This document shows, one piece after another, positions 26,541 through 35,738 of a DNA stretch of 64,000 bases. Position 1 is the first letter of the stretch; every line of letters starts with the position of its first letter. The DNA is taken from positions 62,001-126,000 of the forward strand of contig NZ_QJQX01000018.1 of NCBI RefSeq assembly GCF_013393185.1, given 5' to 3'. Source of the stretch: Sphingobium lactosutens (GTDB lineage: Bacteria > Pseudomonadota > Alphaproteobacteria > Sphingomonadales > Sphingomonadaceae). A program made the translations under genes and the position numbers. Under the pieces are notes generated by a model. It worked only from the letters and a program-made list of their open reading frames with translations, was not told the DNA's origin and made no database searches.

Positions 26541-29111
26541 TCAGAAGCTGAAGCGGACGCCGAACAGGTAACGCGACCCGATCTGCTCGACTTCAGTCGG
26601 CGTGGCGGGCGTGCCCTGATAGGCTATGTATTTTTCGTTGGTCAAGTTGGCCAGGTCGGCGAACAAGGTCAGATTCTCATTCAGCGCATAGCGCAGCGAT
26701 ATGTCGAGATTGTCATAGCCCTGGCGATATTCGCCGCTGCCCATGCCCCCCAGCGTGTCCAGCCAGTGCGAACGCCACTGATAGCTGACACGGGCCGAGA
26801 TGCCATATTTCTCGTAGAAGAGCGAGGCATTGGCGATCGTCTTCGACATGCCCTGGAAGGCGATGCCCTTTTCGGTCGGCGTGTCGAAGCTGCCGTCGAG
26901 CAGGGTTACATTGCCCTGAAAGCCCAAACCGTCCAGCGCGCCGGGCAGGAAATCGAACTGCTTCAGCAGGTTGAACTCGACACCGTAAAGCTTGCCGCTT
27001 TCGCCATTATAGGTGCCGCTCAGCAGATAGCTGGACCGGTCGATGCCGCCGAAATTATAGAAGTCGCTGCCGACCACGGCCTGGTTCTGGTACAGGACAT
27101 TGTCGACCCAGCGGTGGAACGCCGCGACGGAAATCATGCCGTTGCCCGGCAGATAATATTCGATGCTGGCGTCCGCGCCCCAGGTATATTCGGGCTTCAG
27201 CGCCGGGTTGCCGCCGCCGATCGTGCCGGGGCTGTTGGTGTCGTTGATCGATGCGCCGATGCGTATCGCGCCATAGGCCGGGCGCGACACGCTGCGCTGA
27301 CCGGCCAGACGCAGCACCAGATTGTCGGTTGCGGCATATTTCAGGTTCAGACTGGGGAAGAAGGCGACCTTGCTGTCGTCATAGGTCAGCGGCGTGGCGA
27401 TGTCGCCTGCCACCACAGTGCCCTTGTTGTTCATGCTGTAACGTTCGATGCGCACGCCGCCTATGGCGGTCAGCGCGCCGCTTTCGATCTTGCCCATCAC
27501 ATAGCCGGCCAGCGTCTTTTCGCGCTGGGCGTACCGATCGCTGTCGGGGTTGTCGAGCGCCGGGTCGTAGAGGCCGGCAGCCTCCATCCGGGCGAGCAGG
27601 CTGTCTATGTCGCGGCGCATGGCGACATTATCGACATAATTGAGCGTCACACCCAGCGGGAAGCCGGTGTCCCACGCCTTGCCGGTCACATAGGAGTTGA
27701 TGTCGAACGGCTGGCCCACGCTGGCGCCCAAGGCGCCGATATAGGCCAGGTTCGAGGTGGAAAAGAGAGTGCCGTTGATCGTGCGGTCGGCATAGAGGCC
27801 ACCGGCGGAAAAGGTGAAGTCGCCCATTTCCCTGGCGATGTCGAACTTGGCCGTATAACTGTCCGACACCGTCTCCTGCCGCGCCGCGATCATATAGGCG
27901 CCACTGTTCGACAGGCTGGCCTGATTGAAAACACCATTGATGGTCACGATCGGGAAATTGGGATCGCTGTTGTCGTAGCTGAGCGACAGATTGTTCGCTC
28001 CGCTCGTCGATGCCTGCACCAGTGGCAGATAGCTGGTATTTTCGGTGCGCGTATAGTTGAACTTGAAGGAAGCGGTCAGGCCATCGTCCGTTTCATAATC
28101 GCCGCCGACTGTGCCGATATAGTTGCGGTTCCGATACTCGCCGAAGTTGAAGCTGCCACGCAGGGGAACGCCGGTCAGCGTGCCGCTGTCCTGCGTGCGG
28201 GCGCCGCCCGTCGCGCGATCCAGGCGGAATTCATATTGATTGCGCTGTTCATTGTCGTTGAATTCGGAGAAGATCGCCTTGGCATAGAGGCGCTGGCCGT
28301 CCGCCGGGCTATATTCTACACCGCCGAACAGGCCGTTGTTCCAGCGTTCGATCTTATATTGGCGCACGTCGAATTCGGTCGGCCCGCTGGCGTCATAGGC
28401 GCCAACCTCGCGATTGTCCGTCAACTGCTTGCGGCGATAATGGGAGCCGCCCAACACCACGCCGAAATTATCGTTTGACCAGGAGAGGCGCAACGAACCC
28501 TGACGCTGTTCGCCGCCGCCCAGGTCCATCATGCCATAGCCGGCGTCGCCCGATATATGCAGCCCCTTGCGCTCCATCGGCGAATAGGTGCGCAGGTCGA
28601 TGGTCGCGACTACCGCGTCGGCCTGAAGATCGCTTGTCAGGGACTTGTTGATGACCATCTGCGACAGGAGCACGGCAGGAATGGCGTCAAAACGAAAGGC
28701 GCGGGTGTCACCGCCTTCGTCCACGCCCACCATCGGAATGCCGTCGATGCTGACGCTGGTCCAGCGGTTGGGCGCGCCGCGGACCTGGATATAGCGTTCC
28801 TGACCCTGGTCGCGCTGCACCGCGACGGCCGGCAGGCGCGACAGGGCGGCGGCGGCATTCTGATCGGGAAAGCGGCCGACGGAGTCGGACGCGGCAATAT
28901 CCGTCATGTTGAGCGCGTCGCGTTTCAGTCCGATCGACTCCTGCTGTGCGGACAGGATGGCGCCGGTGACGACGATCTCACCCATATCCTCTTCCCCGGC
29001 GGCCGGAACGGCAGCGGTCGTCGGCTGATCGGCAGCGATGGCAGGCTGGATGAGGGCGATCGCGCCACAGATGGCGGTGGTGCGCAGGAGTGTCGCGATG
29101 GGCAATGTCAT
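26541..29111 (-). CDS. TonB-dependent receptor (Caulobacter/Xanthomonas type)
   Basis: An 856-residue outer-membrane receptor with a signal peptide (TTAICGAIALIQPAIAAD), TonB-box-like GEIVVTGAIL, the plug beginning RDALNMTDIAASDSVGRFPDQNAAAALSRLPAVAVQRDQGQERYIQVRG, and a barrel ending in SRYLFGVRFSF. The SVGRFPDQNAAEALQRLPG-like block marks the large TIGR01782-type subfamily, often used for carbohydrates or other non-siderophore nutrients. It is followed by the phosphatase gene and divergent from the double-TetR gene, which may control it. No Fur-like site was seen upstream. Confidence 0.92.
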   Translation of the reverse strand: MTLPIATLLRTTAICGAIALIQPAIAADQPTTAAVPAAGEEDMGEIVVTGAILSAQQESIGLKRDALNMTDIAASDSVGRFPDQNAAAALSRLPAVAVQRDQGQERYIQVRGAPNRWTSVSIDGIPMVGVDEGGDTRAFRFDAIPAVLLSQMVINKSLTSDLQADAVVATIDLRTYSPMERKGLHISGDAGYGMMDLGGGEQRQGSLRLSWSNDNFGVVLGGSHYRRKQLTDNREVGAYDASGPTEFDVRQYKIERWNNGLFGGVEYSPADGQRLYAKAIFSEFNDNEQRNQYEFRLDRATGGARTQDSGTLTGVPLRGSFNFGEYRNRNYIGTVGGDYETDDGLTASFKFNYTRTENTSYLPLVQASTSGANNLSLSYDNSDPNFPIVTINGVFNQASLSNSGAYMIAARQETVSDSYTAKFDIAREMGDFTFSAGGLYADRTINGTLFSTSNLAYIGALGASVGQPFDINSYVTGKAWDTGFPLGVTLNYVDNVAMRRDIDSLLARMEAAGLYDPALDNPDSDRYAQREKTLAGYVMGKIESGALTAIGGVRIERYSMNNKGTVVAGDIATPLTYDDSKVAFFPSLNLKYAATDNLVLRLAGQRSVSRPAYGAIRIGASINDTNSPGTIGGGNPALKPEYTWGADASIEYYLPGNGMISVAAFHRWVDNVLYQNQAVVGSDFYNFGGIDRSSYLLSGTYNGESGKLYGVEFNLLKQFDFLPGALDGLGFQGNVTLLDGSFDTPTEKGIAFQGMSKTIANASLFYEKYGISARVSYQWRSHWLDTLGGMGSGEYRQGYDNLDISLRYALNENLTLFADLANLTNEKYIAYQGTPATPTEVEQIGSRYLFGVRFSF

Positions 29112-29278
29112 GATGTGTCCCCCGGTTGGTTCGCCGGGCGCCTAGAACGCCTGTATGTAACTAATGTGACGACGCGCCGGAATCCGGGATGGGTGTGCGC
29201 CAGGCAAATCCGCTCGCCTGGTCGGTCCGCCCTTGCTATATTTCCGCATGTCACCGACGCGCCGGACCCCTGAAGCCA

Positions 29279-30475
29279 ATGATAAAATATGAAAAGAAAT
29301 CATCATCTAGCAAGCTGGTAGAGGCCATTTTCCACCTTTGGGAACATGGCGGCGGCGAAGTCGTGTCCGCGCGCCAAATCTCCGTTGCTGCCTCTGCGCC
29401 GGTTTCTTCCATCTATCATCACTTTGGATCTCTGGAACGGTTGTTCGAAACCGCGCAGGAAGAGGCGCAGGTGCGCGCGCGGCTGTGGGGTGATGATCGA
29501 ATCGCCCAGCTGGACGGCCTGCCCGCCGATCCCGCCGCCTTCGTCGCCTTCTTCGCCGCCACGGTGGACGATTGGGTGATGGGACAAAGGCAGATCGCCT
29601 TCGCATGGCGGGAGGGCCAGTTGCTGCGCACCGACAGTCGCGCAAGTGCGCAAGTGCGGGCGGGCTGGTGCGGATTATGGGCGGATTTCTGGCGCCGGGC
29701 GAGCGCCCGTTTCGGCCTTGCCAGACATGCCAGGTTGATCGAACGCTTTTTCGACAATGAGGCCTTCCTCCACATGATCGACTGGCGGCGCACGGTCGAT
29801 CGGGCCGGGTTGGGCGAATATGCGCGCGGCCTGGGTGCGTGGCTGACCGGCCAGCCCGTGCCACCGGCCCCCTGGCGCGATTTTGCTCGTCGTGAAGCGT
29901 TGTCCACGGCGCCCGACGTGCCCGAACATGATGGCACGACCGCTCGCATCGCGGAGGCTGCCGCCACCCTAATCGAGGAAGCCGGCCCGTCCGCAGTCAC
30001 GCATCGCGCCGTGGCGGATCGGGCCGATCTGACGCTCGGCGTCGTCTCTCACAAAAGGCGGACCAAGGCCGAATTGCTGCAGGCCGGGTTCGAAGCGGTC
30101 TATGTCGGTGCGCTTGGCCGCTTGCACGCCCGTACCGCCTCCATCGCTCCGGCCGATCCGGCGGCGATGTTGGATGGCATTGCCGATTTTATCGCCGGAT
30201 CGCTGGGCGGCCGAGGTATCGACGCGCTGCATCTGGCCGTCGCGCGTGACCCGGCCCTGCGCCCCTTTGGTCTGCAGCTACGCTATCTGAGGGGGGCGAC
30301 GTCGCGCCATTTGCTGCAACTGCTGCGGCCAGGCCGGCCGGACTCCAGTTATCTGGAAACGGCGCTGTTGTCCGGTTTCCTGTCTGCCCTTGCGCGCCGT
30401 CATGCCGACAGTTCCGCCGATGAAGCCCGGACAGCGATCCGCGAGGAAATGGAGGCGTTGGCGGCCCTGCTGTGA
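29279..30475 (+). CDS. Fused tandem TetR-family regulator (two DNA-binding domains)
   Basis: A protein of about 398 residues, roughly twice a normal TetR. The first helix-turn-helix is VSARQISVAASAPVSSIYHHFGSLERLFETA (residues 30-60). A second TetR-like domain begins near residue 220: GTTARIAEAAATLIEEAGPSAVTHRAVADRADLTLGVVSHKRRTKAELLQAGF. Each is followed by a helical ligand-binding-type region. The chosen ATG at 29279 gives a Lys/Ser-rich start; the longer frame from 29189 has no regulator character. It is divergent from the receptor/phosphatase operon and is its likely regulator. The ligand is unknown. Confidence 0.85.
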   Translation: MIKYEKKSSSSKLVEAIFHLWEHGGGEVVSARQISVAASAPVSSIYHHFGSLERLFETAQEEAQVRARLWGDDRIAQLDGLPADPAAFVAFFAATVDDWVMGQRQIAFAWREGQLLRTDSRASAQVRAGWCGLWADFWRRASARFGLARHARLIERFFDNEAFLHMIDWRRTVDRAGLGEYARGLGAWLTGQPVPPAPWRDFARREALSTAPDVPEHDGTTARIAEAAATLIEEAGPSAVTHRAVADRADLTLGVVSHKRRTKAELLQAGFEAVYVGALGRLHARTASIAPADPAAMLDGIADFIAGSLGGRGIDALHLAVARDPALRPFGLQLRYLRGATSRHLLQLLRPGRPDSSYLETALLSGFLSALARRHADSSADEARTAIREEMEALAALL

Positions 30476-30515
30476 CGCGTGCCATGGTCGCAGGGCCGTC
30501 ATGCATGGCTCGTCA

Positions 30516-30535
30516 CGACACGCCATGGCGTGTCG
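30516..30535 (+). terminator. Perfect 20-base palindrome, likely terminator of TetR gene
   Basis: CGACACGCCA/TGGCGTGTCG is a perfect palindrome 41 bases after the TetR stop, followed on the plus strand by a pyrimidine tail CTCCTTTTCTCC. It could alternatively be an operator, but its place between convergent genes favours termination. Confidence 0.55.
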
Positions 30536-30579
30536 CTCCTTTTCTCCGTCAATGGATGACGTCTGCGGACCGTGACGGA

Positions 30580-32097
30580 TCACTGTCCTTTCACGACAAT
30601 CATCACCGCGCCGTGCGCCGGGACGCTGTAGCTGGCGGGCAGCATGGTCGCAGTGGCACCCGACCACAGATCCTCGACCTGCGTGACCGTGCCCAACCCG
30701 GCATCCTCGGCGATCAGCGCGAGCGACCTGCTTTCCGAGCCGCGATTGAACAGCGCCAGCGCCACGCGGCCATCAGCCAGCGGCTTGGCCCAGACTTCCA
30801 GCGCGCCCTGCTTGCGCACGGCCCTGCCCTGCACGCCGCGCGTATCCTGATCGACCGCGATGACATGGCGGTTGGTCAATATCGCCAATGTTCCGGCATC
30901 GGTTTTCCGCAGGTCGTGGCCCATCATCAGTGGTGCGGCCGACATCGCCCATAAAGTCATATGGGTGCGATATTCGTCCGCGCTCATGCCACCATTGCCG
31001 ACTTCCAGCATATCGGGATCGTTCCAGCCGTGCGGGCTGGCATGGTCAGGGTTGCCATTCTTGTCGAAGCCGATCTTCGCCATTGTTTCATAATCGTCGG
31101 TGATGTCGCCGGTCGTGCGCCACAACTGCCCGCCGACGTCGCGGCCCCAGCTGCCAACGTCGAAACGACCATATTCGCACAGCGAGAAGATCATCTCCCG
31201 TCCGGTCGCCTGCAGTGCCGCACCCATTTCATGATAGCTGCGCTTGACCGTATCGGCGTCGGCGTAGAACCATTCGCCCGAGCAGAGATCATATTTCAGA
31301 TAGTCGAAACCCCAGTCGGCAAAGCTTTTCGCATCCTGCGCGACATGGCCATAGCTGCCTTCATAGCCGGCGCAGGTGCGCGGCCCCTGCGAACTGTAGA
31401 TGCCGATCTTCAGCCCCTTGGCATGGACATAGTCGGTCAGCGCCTTCATGTCCGGGAACTTGTCGTTGGGCTGCAGCACGCCATCGGCGTCGCGCTTCCC
31501 CTGCCAGCCATCGTCGATATTGATGTAGGTGTAACCGGCATCGCGCAGGCCGCTCGACACCATCGCATCCGCCATGGCGCGCACGGTCCTGTCGTCGATA
31601 TGCTCGGCGAACTTGTTCCAGCTGCTCCAGCCCATCGGCGGCGTCGCGGCCAGCTTGGCTGGAATGGGCTGGCCCAGCGGCGGCAGCGCCGTGAAGCGGA
31701 AAGCGCGGGCCTTGGCGTCCTTCGCGGTCCCGCGATAGCCGTCGATCGCGATCTTGCTCTCCCAGATCTGGCCTTCCAGATGCGGCTTCCCGTCCTTCAG
31801 CGTGACGCTCCAGCTCCGGGTCGGATGGTTGCGATCATTGATGTTGCGCGCTTCGAACAGCAGCTTCCCGTCCTCGACGCGAGGGTTCATCATCTCGACC
31901 GGACCATACCAGAATGTGGTGACGCGCCCCTCGATCTTGGCGCCCTTGCTCTTCACCTCCATCATCGTGACGCCGGGCGTCGGGGGAGCCTTGTCGAACA
32001 GCCAGACGCCGTCGAAGGCGGTTTTTGCGGATGCGGGCATGGTCGTGCAGAGGGTGATAGTGGCAAGGGCAGTGGCAGCAAAAAGGGCGCGCGTCAT
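30580..32097 (-). CDS. Secreted alpha-galactosidase, glycoside hydrolase family 27
   Basis: About 505 residues with a signal peptide (ALFAATALATITLCTTMPASA). Residues 25-135 form an extra beta-rich N-terminal domain. The GH27 barrel starts at TPPMGWSSWNKF (about 152) with INIDDGWQGKRD, GIYSSQGPRTCAGYEGSYGH, the nucleophile-type Asp at about 270 in YLKYDLC, and the acid/base region WNDPDMLEVG. A C-terminal beta domain follows. GH27 enzymes remove terminal alpha-galactose. The ATG at 32097 follows an AAAGGA ribosome site. It is the last gene of the gntR-permease-GH27 unit, which suggests a role with the peptide genes across the GntR promoter. Confidence 0.9.
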   Translation of the reverse strand: MTRALFAATALATITLCTTMPASAKTAFDGVWLFDKAPPTPGVTMMEVKSKGAKIEGRVTTFWYGPVEMMNPRVEDGKLLFEARNINDRNHPTRSWSVTLKDGKPHLEGQIWESKIAIDGYRGTAKDAKARAFRFTALPPLGQPIPAKLAATPPMGWSSWNKFAEHIDDRTVRAMADAMVSSGLRDAGYTYINIDDGWQGKRDADGVLQPNDKFPDMKALTDYVHAKGLKIGIYSSQGPRTCAGYEGSYGHVAQDAKSFADWGFDYLKYDLCSGEWFYADADTVKRSYHEMGAALQATGREMIFSLCEYGRFDVGSWGRDVGGQLWRTTGDITDDYETMAKIGFDKNGNPDHASPHGWNDPDMLEVGNGGMSADEYRTHMTLWAMSAAPLMMGHDLRKTDAGTLAILTNRHVIAVDQDTRGVQGRAVRKQGALEVWAKPLADGRVALALFNRGSESRSLALIAEDAGLGTVTQVEDLWSGATATMLPASYSVPAHGAVMIVVKGQ

Positions 32098-32146
32098 CGC
32101 GATTTCCTTTGGGACAATGTTGAACGAAAAGGGAAAGACGCCACCG

Positions 32147-33562
32147 TCAGGCGGTGGCGGCATCCCGCCGGGCGCCGCTGCGACTACGGCTGTAGAGGCC
32201 ATAGAAGAGCAGGCCGATCACGTTCCAGGCGCCGAAGCGGACGAGGGTGGTGTCCGGCAGGCTGAACAGCAGATAGGCGCATCCCAGGATCGTCAGCGTG
32301 CCAACGACATAGGGTTGCGGGCAGCGGAACAGGCGTGGCAGTTCGGGCGAGCGTCGGCGCAGGATCATCAGACAGGCCCCCACCGCCATGAAGGCGATCA
32401 GCGTGCCGGCATTGGCGAGTTCGGCGATCTCGTCGAGGCGGAAGATGCCGGCGACCAGTGCGATCGATATGCCGGTCAGCAAGGTGATACGGGTCGGCGC
32501 TCCGGTGCGCGGGCTGATCTTGGCCAGGCTGCGCGGCAGCAGACCGTCGCGTGCCATGACGAAGAAGACGCGACTCTGGCCGTACATCATCACCAGGATG
32601 ACGGAGGGCAGGGCAATGACGGCGGCAAGCGCGATCAGATGCGCCGCGACCGGCTGGCCTAGCTGGCGCAGCACCAGGGCCAGCGGCTCGGGTGAATTGG
32701 CAAGCTGCTGGAAGGGCAGGGCGCCCACGGCGGCAATGGCGACGCCCATGTAGATCACGGTGCAGACCAGCATCGACCCGATGATGCCGATGGTGAGGTC
32801 GCGGCCCGGATTCTTGGCTTCCTCGGCCGATGTGGCGACCGCGTCGAACCCGTAAAAGGCGAAGAAGACGATCGCCGCTGCCGCCATCACCCCGCGCTTC
32901 TCGCCGCCGATCTCAGTGCTGGCAAAGCCATAGGGCATGAAGGGATCGAGGTTGGCCGACTGGAAGGCAGGCAGCGCCATGGCGACGAAGATCGACAGCG
33001 CGACCAGCTTGATGATGACGAGGATGATGTTGAGCGTCGCGCTTTCGCGCGTGCCGGCGACCAGCATGCCCATCACGCCCAGCGCGACCAGCACGGCGGG
33101 CAAGTTGATGAGGCCGCCGCCATGTGGCCCGACCAGCAGCATCATAGGCAGATGGATGCCCGCCGATTGCAGCCAGCCGACCAGATAGCCCGACCAGCCG
33201 ACCGCCACGGTGGAGCAGGCCAGCGAATATTCCAGGATCAGGCTCCAGCCGACGATCCAGGCGACGGTTTCGCCCATTGCGGCATAGCTGAATGTGTAAG
33301 CGCTGCCCGCTGCCGGGATCAAGGTCGCCATTTCGGCATAGGCGAGTGCGGCGCAGGCGCAGACCGCGCCGGCAATAGCGAAGGCGAGGATGACGGCCGG
33401 CCCGGCGCGCTCGGCCCCCACGCCCGTCAGTGTGTAGATGCCGGTGCCGACGATCGCGCCGACGCCCAATGCGATCAGATGCGGCCAGCTTAACGTCTTG
33501 GCCAGACTATGCCCGGACTCGCGCCTGGCGAGTGACTCGATGGATTTGCGTGGTCCGAGCAT
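32147..33562 (-). CDS. APC-superfamily amino acid permease
   Basis: A 471-residue inner-membrane protein with about 12 helices. The N-terminus has the family signature HLIALGVGAIVGTGIYTLTGVGA, then AGPAVILAFAIAGAVCACAALAYAEMATLIPAAGSAYTFSYAAMGE and FFAFYGFDAVATSAEEAKNPGRD. These match the cationic amino acid transporter/YfnA branch. It lies 10 bases after the GntR gene and 49 before the alpha-galactosidase gene. The substrate is an amino acid; which one cannot be told from sequence. Confidence 0.9.
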   Translation of the reverse strand: MLGPRKSIESLARRESGHSLAKTLSWPHLIALGVGAIVGTGIYTLTGVGAERAGPAVILAFAIAGAVCACAALAYAEMATLIPAAGSAYTFSYAAMGETVAWIVGWSLILEYSLACSTVAVGWSGYLVGWLQSAGIHLPMMLLVGPHGGGLINLPAVLVALGVMGMLVAGTRESATLNIILVIIKLVALSIFVAMALPAFQSANLDPFMPYGFASTEIGGEKRGVMAAAAIVFFAFYGFDAVATSAEEAKNPGRDLTIGIIGSMLVCTVIYMGVAIAAVGALPFQQLANSPEPLALVLRQLGQPVAAHLIALAAVIALPSVILVMMYGQSRVFFVMARDGLLPRSLAKISPRTGAPTRITLLTGISIALVAGIFRLDEIAELANAGTLIAFMAVGACLMILRRRSPELPRLFRCPQPYVVGTLTILGCAYLLFSLPDTTLVRFGAWNVIGLLFYGLYSRSRSGARRDAATA

Positions 33563-33572
33563 ATTTTCCCCT

Positions 33573-34241
33573 TTATGGCTTTCGGATCATTGTGTGGCTG
33601 GCGGCGAATTGCGCGCGCAGATCGTCCAGCGTGCTGGCGATATGGCTGGTCAGCAGCGCCTGGACATCATCGGCCTTGCCCGCGAGCCAGGCGTCGAGCA
33701 GCGCCTGATGCTCCAGATGGGCGCGATCACCGCGGCCAGCGGGTGCCAGATGCGCCAGCACATAGCGTTCGGCCAGCACTTCCAGCCGCTCGACCAGTTG
33801 CGTCGTCAGCAGCCGCTCGCCCGGACGCACCAGCGCGACATGAAATTCCCGATTGCGCACGGCAACCGCATTCAGGTCGTCATTGGCGGCATGATCCAGC
33901 AGATCGAACGCTTTGATCGCCGCTTGCCTGTCCTCTTCCGTCGTGCGGCTACAGGCAAAGGCGGCGGCAGCCGGCTCGGTTGCAAGACGCAGCAGGTAGA
34001 TTTCCTCCGCCTGATCGGCGGACATGGGCCGCACGAACCAGCCTCTATTGGCCTGGCTGGTCAGCAGCCCTTCATGCTCGAGCCGGGCCAGCGCTTCGCG
34101 CAGCGGAATCTTGCTGACGCCCAGTTCCGCTGCGAGCGCATCCTGCCGCACCGGCTCGCGGTCGGGCAGCTTCCCCTCGATGATCCGCTCCCGGATCACC
34201 TCGAAAATACGTTCGGAAAGCGTGCGGACGACGATTGTCAC
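33573..34241 (-). CDS. GntR-family regulator, FCD (FadR-like) subgroup
   Basis: About 222 residues. The N-terminal winged helix reads SERIFEVIRERIIEGKLPDREPVRQDALAAELGVSKIPLREALARLEHEGLLTSQANRGWFVRP, followed by an all-helical FCD ligand domain with candidate metal-binding His residues (REFHVAL; LEHQALLDA). The GTG at 34241 is preferred because GGAG lies eight bases upstream; an ATG at 34274 would add 11 residues but has no ribosome site. It is divergent from the FAD oxidoreductase gene and leads the permease/alpha-galactosidase unit. Such regulators usually repress their neighbours until a pathway acid or amino acid binds. Confidence 0.88.
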   Translation of the reverse strand: MTIVVRTLSERIFEVIRERIIEGKLPDREPVRQDALAAELGVSKIPLREALARLEHEGLLTSQANRGWFVRPMSADQAEEIYLLRLATEPAAAAFACSRTTEEDRQAAIKAFDLLDHAANDDLNAVAVRNREFHVALVRPGERLLTTQLVERLEVLAERYVLAHLAPAGRGDRAHLEHQALLDAWLAGKADDVQALLTSHIASTLDDLRAQFAASHTMIRKP

Positions 34242-34294
34242 CTGTCTGTCTCCATATAGATCGCTGCGACGCATGAAAAATGCGTCATATCTCG

Positions 34295-34306
34295 ACCGTA
34301 TACGGT
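34295..34306. promoter_or_regulatory. Putative GntR operator 1
   Basis: ACCGTATACGGT, a perfect 12-base palindrome with a GTATAC core, lies 54 bases upstream of the gntR start. Cores of this kind are common for FCD-type GntR proteins, so autoregulation is plausible. Confidence 0.5.
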
Positions 34307-34463
34307 AGATAATCGCCTATTGCACCGCAAAATCGCGCCTGTTGTCGGTCTGTCCAATAATGTCATCTCTCCTGCGCGCGGCGAAGGCTGGGCCTGCCGC
34401 ACAGGTGAGAGAAGACGAAATGGGTCCATATAGAGTCGGGCCTTGTGCGCAATTTGCTCAGTT

Positions 34464-34483
34464 GATATACGGTATACGATATC
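34464..34483. promoter_or_regulatory. Putative GntR operator 2
   Basis: GATAT and ATATC arms flank ACGGTATACG, again with a GTATAC core, 25 bases before the FAD oxidoreductase start. The word TATACGATAT inside it recurs exactly at 45562-45571 before the S9 peptidase operon. Confidence 0.5.
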
Positions 34484-34508
34484 GGCGGGATGATGCAATG
34501 GAGTTTTT

Positions 34509-35729
34509 GTGGGGCGTATAGCGATAGTGGGCGGCGGCGTGGTGGGCCTGGCCACGGGCATCGCCTTGATGGATGCCGGGCAGTCGGTCGTGCTGGTGGA
34601 TGATGATGAGGCGGGGCTGGCGGCATCCTGGGGCAATGCCGGGCATATCGCCGTGGAGCAGGTGGAGCCGCTGGCGTCGCTTGCCCTGTTGCGCAGCGTC
34701 CCGCGACGGTTGTTCTGGCGCGGCGGAGCGCTGGACTTTCCGCTGTCGGCCATCCCTTCATGGTTGCCCTTCGGCCTGCGGCTGATGGCGGCCGCGCGGC
34801 CGGCACGCTTTCGACAGGGCAGGGCGGCGCTGCGCGGGCTGATGGCGCAGGCCATGCCCGCCTGGGAATCGCTGGTGAAGCGGATTGGCGAGCCGGGCCT
34901 GTTACGGCAGGACGGGCACTATGTCCTGTGGCAGCAGACGGAGGCCGCTGTTGCCGGACGATCGGCCTGGCAAGGGGCGGACACAGGCACCGCGCAGCTT
35001 CGTGACGCTACCCGGGCGGAGCTGGCGCGCCTGTCCGGACTGTGCGCCCGACCGGCGGCGGGTGCGATCCATTTTGTCGGCAGCGGCCAGGTTGCGGACC
35101 TTGCCGCGCTTCGTCATGCCTTGCGCCTGACCTTCGCCGCGCAGGGTGGCGAGATCGTCGCGCGCCGCGCCACCCTGCATCGCGTCGGCGGCCGGATCGA
35201 AGTGCCCGGCATCGACGCCGAGCGGGTGGTCCTCTGCGCAGGCGTCCGTTCCCGTCCGTTGATGGAGGCGCTGGGTCACAAGGTGCCGATGATCGCCGAG
35301 CGCGGTTATCATATCCGCGCCGATGCGGCGGACTGGCCTGCGGACCTGCCGCCGGTCGTGTTCGAAGAACGGTCGATGATCGTCACCCGCTATCGCGACT
35401 GCGTTCAGGCGGCCAGCTTCGTGGAACTGGGGCGGGTCGATGCGCCAGCCGATCCGCGCAAATGGGATCGGCTGGAACGCCATGTCGCCGAACTGGGCCT
35501 GCCGATCCGTGGGCCGTTCACGCGCTGGATGGGATGTCGTCCGACCCTGCCCGACTATCTGCCGGCGATCGGTCGTTCGGACAAGGCGGACAATCTCTAT
35601 TATGCCTTTGGCCATCAGCATCTGGGGCTTACACTGGCGCCCATCACGGCGCAGTTGATGACAGCGCTGATCATGGAAAAGGCGCCGCGATTGTCTATTT
35701 CGTTGTTCGACATTCGGCGTTTCGCATAA
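34509..35729 (+). CDS. FAD-dependent amino acid oxidoreductase (DadA/hydroxyproline dehydrogenase-like)
   Basis: A 406-residue DAO-fold flavoprotein. It begins with the FAD-binding IAIVGGGVVGLATGIALMDAGQSVVLVDDD, then SWGNAGHIAVEQVEPLA as in DadA-type D-amino acid dehydrogenases. Later motifs are ERVVLCAGVRSRPLMEALGHKVPMIAERGYHI and CRPTLPDYLPAIGRS...LYYAFGHQHLGLTLAP. Cytoplasmic or membrane-associated. GTG start at 34509 with GGAG nearby. It lies 9 bases before the M24 peptidase gene. Oxidation of proline or D-hydroxyproline would fit the neighbours, but the substrate cannot be read from sequence. Confidence 0.86.
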   Translation: MGRIAIVGGGVVGLATGIALMDAGQSVVLVDDDEAGLAASWGNAGHIAVEQVEPLASLALLRSVPRRLFWRGGALDFPLSAIPSWLPFGLRLMAAARPARFRQGRAALRGLMAQAMPAWESLVKRIGEPGLLRQDGHYVLWQQTEAAVAGRSAWQGADTGTAQLRDATRAELARLSGLCARPAAGAIHFVGSGQVADLAALRHALRLTFAAQGGEIVARRATLHRVGGRIEVPGIDAERVVLCAGVRSRPLMEALGHKVPMIAERGYHIRADAADWPADLPPVVFEERSMIVTRYRDCVQAASFVELGRVDAPADPRKWDRLERHVAELGLPIRGPFTRWMGCRPTLPDYLPAIGRSDKADNLYYAFGHQHLGLTLAPITAQLMTALIMEKAPRLSISLFDIRRFA

Positions 35730-35738
35730 GGATATCAT

